From contig JAFZFL010000166.1 of the NCBI GenBank assembly GCA_017555925.1, positions 1 to 7,144 on the forward strand: DNA of 7,144 nt, in the 5' to 3' direction. The position numbers and the translations under genes were made by a program. The notes below the pieces were generated by a model. The model did not search any database. It was not told the origin of the DNA and worked only from the letters and a program-made list of their open reading frames with translations. Positions 5,701 to 7,144 of the stretch are shown piece after piece. This DNA is from Bacteroidales bacterium (GTDB lineage: Bacteria; Bacteroidota; Bacteroidia; Bacteroidales; UBA932). Numbering within the stretch: position 1 is the stretch's first letter; every line of letters begins with the position of its first letter.

Positions 5701-7143
5701 TTAGAATGTTAAGTTTAGACCAAATGCAAATGATCTTTGTACAGGAACACCGCAGTAGTCAATACCTACAGAACCTGAACCACCTGTTGAACCTACAGCA
5801 GCAACCTCTGGATCCATACCACCCTCGTAGTTAGACCAAGTGAATAGGTTATTAGCTGAGAAAGTAGCTGACAAACCTTTTAGGAAGTTTTGACCTTTGA
5901 TTAGGCTTGTGAAATCGTATGACAAGTTCAAAGCACGAAGTTTCAACCAGTTAACCTCTGTTAGGAAGTTATCGGCATGTTTACCGTAGTTGTTCCAGTA
6001 CTGTTGGATCATATACTCGCCTGATTTGCTTACGCCACCAACCATATAAGACTCACCTCTTCTATAAGTTTCCTCGAAAAGCTCACCAGTATTTGCATTG
6101 ATACCACTTACAGTTACAGCATCACGCTCAAGAGTTCTCATTGATTGACCTCTTGAAGTCAAATAGTATTGTGTACCGTTGTAAACATCTCCACCTACGC
6201 GGAAATCCAATAGGAATGAGAAAGTAAGATCTTTCCAAGTGAATGTGTTAGTCAAACCACCGGTGAATTTAGGCTCACGGTTACCTACAATGTTACCATC
6301 AGATGCAGTTGGTTTGTATTGACCAGTTGATGGGTCAACCAAGAATTTGCCAGACTCCTCATCTGTTTGCCATTGAGAACCAGTTAGACCAAGGAAGTAA
6401 CCACCGTTAGGAATTGAAGCAGCTTTAACACCACCAATTTGTGCGTCAGTTACATAGAAGTAAGAAATACCCTCTACGAAATCACCAAGAGTACCACGGT
6501 TACCCGCCATATTCAAAGTGATATCCCAAGTGAAGTTCTTTCTCTCAACAGGAGTACCAGTAATCATCAACTCCATACCCTCATTCTTAACTGAACCTGA
6601 GTTCATAGCGAAGAAGATATAACCTGTTGATTGAGTTAGACGAGGTGCTACGATCTGGTCACGAGTCTCAGATTTGTAGTAAGTGTAATCTACACCTAGT
6701 CTGCCGTTGAAGAATTTCAACTCAGCACCAACCTCCCAAGCTCTTTGACGCTCTGGTCTCAAGAATCTGTGACCTGCAGACCAATCGTTACCGATACCTG
6801 TGAAACCAGGAAGAACGGTAGCAGAAGCCCACATATAAGTGTTGGTTGAATAAGGAGAAGCATCTTTACCTACCTCAGCCCAAGAACCACGGATTTTACC
6901 AAAAGTAAGAACATCGTTTTGAGGAAGAACCTCAGTGAATACGAATGAACCTGATACTGATGGATAGAAGTATGAACGGTTAGTTACAGGTAGAGTAGAT
7001 GACCAGTCATTACGTCCTGTTACTGTCAAATACAACATATTTTTCCAAGAAGCTCTAACCTCACCAAATACACCTACAAGACGTTTTTTAGTTGTACCGT
7101 CTGTGAAGAATTTGTTCTCGTCAAGAATATTGCTGAAAGAAAT
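5701..7143 (-). CDS. SusC/RagA-family TonB-linked outer-membrane porin, N-terminus outside the window
   Basis: The frame is open from the window edge (first whole codon at 7143) to the TAA at 5701, giving 480 residues of the C-terminal beta-barrel. Any start inside the window, such as the Met at 7038, is internal, because the 35 codons before it are in frame and family-like (RLVGVFGEVRASWKN). Family signatures are Y-L-T-V-T-G-R-N-D-W-S-S-T-L-P directly after that Met, then S-Y-F-Y-P-S-V-S-G-S-F, G-K-I-R-G-S-W-A-E-V-G, L-K-F-F-N-G-R-L-G-V-D-Y-T-Y-Y, and near the end N-N-L-F-T-W-S-N-Y-E-G-G-M-D-P-E-V. The last residue is Phe, as expected for barrel insertion by BAM. The carboxypeptidase-like domain, TonB box and plug are not in the window. 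It imports the substrate captured by the adjacent SusD partner, powered by TonB. The visible part shows no frameshift. Confidence 0.95.
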   Translation of the reverse strand: MSFSNILDENKFFTDGTTKKRLVGVFGEVRASWKNMLYLTVTGRNDWSSTLPVTNRSYFYPSVSGSFVFTEVLPQNDVLTFGKIRGSWAEVGKDASPYSTNTYMWASATVLPGFTGIGNDWSAGHRFLRPERQRAWEVGAELKFFNGRLGVDYTYYKSETRDQIVAPRLTQSTGYIFFAMNSGSVKNEGMELMITGTPVERKNFTWDITLNMAGNRGTLGDFVEGISYFYVTDAQIGGVKAASIPNGGYFLGLTGSQWQTDEESGKFLVDPSTGQYKPTASDGNIVGNREPKFTGGLTNTFTWKDLTFSFLLDFRVGGDVYNGTQYYLTSRGQSMRTLERDAVTVSGINANTGELFEETYRRGESYMVGGVSKSGEYMIQQYWNNYGKHADNFLTEVNWLKLRALNLSYDFTSLIKGQNFLKGLSATFSANNLFTWSNYEGGMDPEVAAVGSTGGSGSVGIDYCGVPVQRSFAFGLNLTF

Positions 7144-7144
7144 A

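Noticed and set aside
5701..7038. Taking Met at 7038 as the true start of the SusC gene
   Set aside because: The frame stays open and family-like upstream to the window edge, and a protein starting there would lack the signal peptide, plug and part of the barrel.
1..7144. CRISPR array, tRNA, rRNA, insertion sequence or integrase
   Set aside because: No spaced repeats, cloverleaf or rRNA-like sequence, transposase-like protein or terminal inverted repeats with target duplication were seen.

Overview
The window looks like chromosomal DNA from a member of the Bacteroidales (Bacteroidota). The evidence is an AT-rich sequence, a SusC/SusD-type outer-membrane pair, three lipoproteins with Bacteroidota-style signal peptides, a fimbrillin-family protein beside DUF5119 and DUF3575 proteins, and a promoter matching the Bacteroides -33/-7 pattern (TTTG, 19 bp, TAnnTTTG). 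The genus cannot be fixed from the sequence. Every gene I can support is on the minus strand, so transcription runs from high to low coordinates.

Region 1 (7143 down to about 3555) is the end of a nutrient-uptake operon. It holds the C-terminal 480 residues of a SusC/RagA-type TonB-dependent porin, a 20-bp gap, a complete SusD/RagB-type lipoprotein of 682 residues, and a strong rho-independent terminator. The two proteins should form one outer-membrane import complex. No glycosidase, peptidase, sigma factor or sensor lies in the window, so the substrate cannot be named.

Region 2 (about 3514 down to position 1) is a separate, probably co-regulated surface-appendage cluster. It starts with a good promoter (3484-3514), then a 77-residue helix-turn-helix regulator. 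A 106-bp leader follows, and then an OmpA-like/DUF3575 outer-membrane protein, a DUF5119 lipoprotein that overlaps it by 4 bp (ATGA), and a fimbrillin-family lipoprotein cut off by the window edge. By analogy with FimA/Mfa-type (type V) pili of Bacteroidales, the fimbrillin would be a pilus subunit and the DUF5119 lipoprotein an anchor or accessory subunit. The DUF3575 protein would be an outer-membrane partner.

The most unusual structure is at the junction of the regulator and the fimbrial genes (3132-3240). The last codons of the regulator contain a run of nine C (minus strand), in a place where changing its length by one base swaps the C-terminal tail. Directly after it lie two adjacent imperfect 19-bp repeats, and an 8-bp inverted repeat brackets the whole leader. 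This makes it a candidate phase-variable or autoregulated control region for surface fimbriae. That is a hypothesis from sequence alone. Otherwise the gene families are typical Bacteroidales accessory surface genes.
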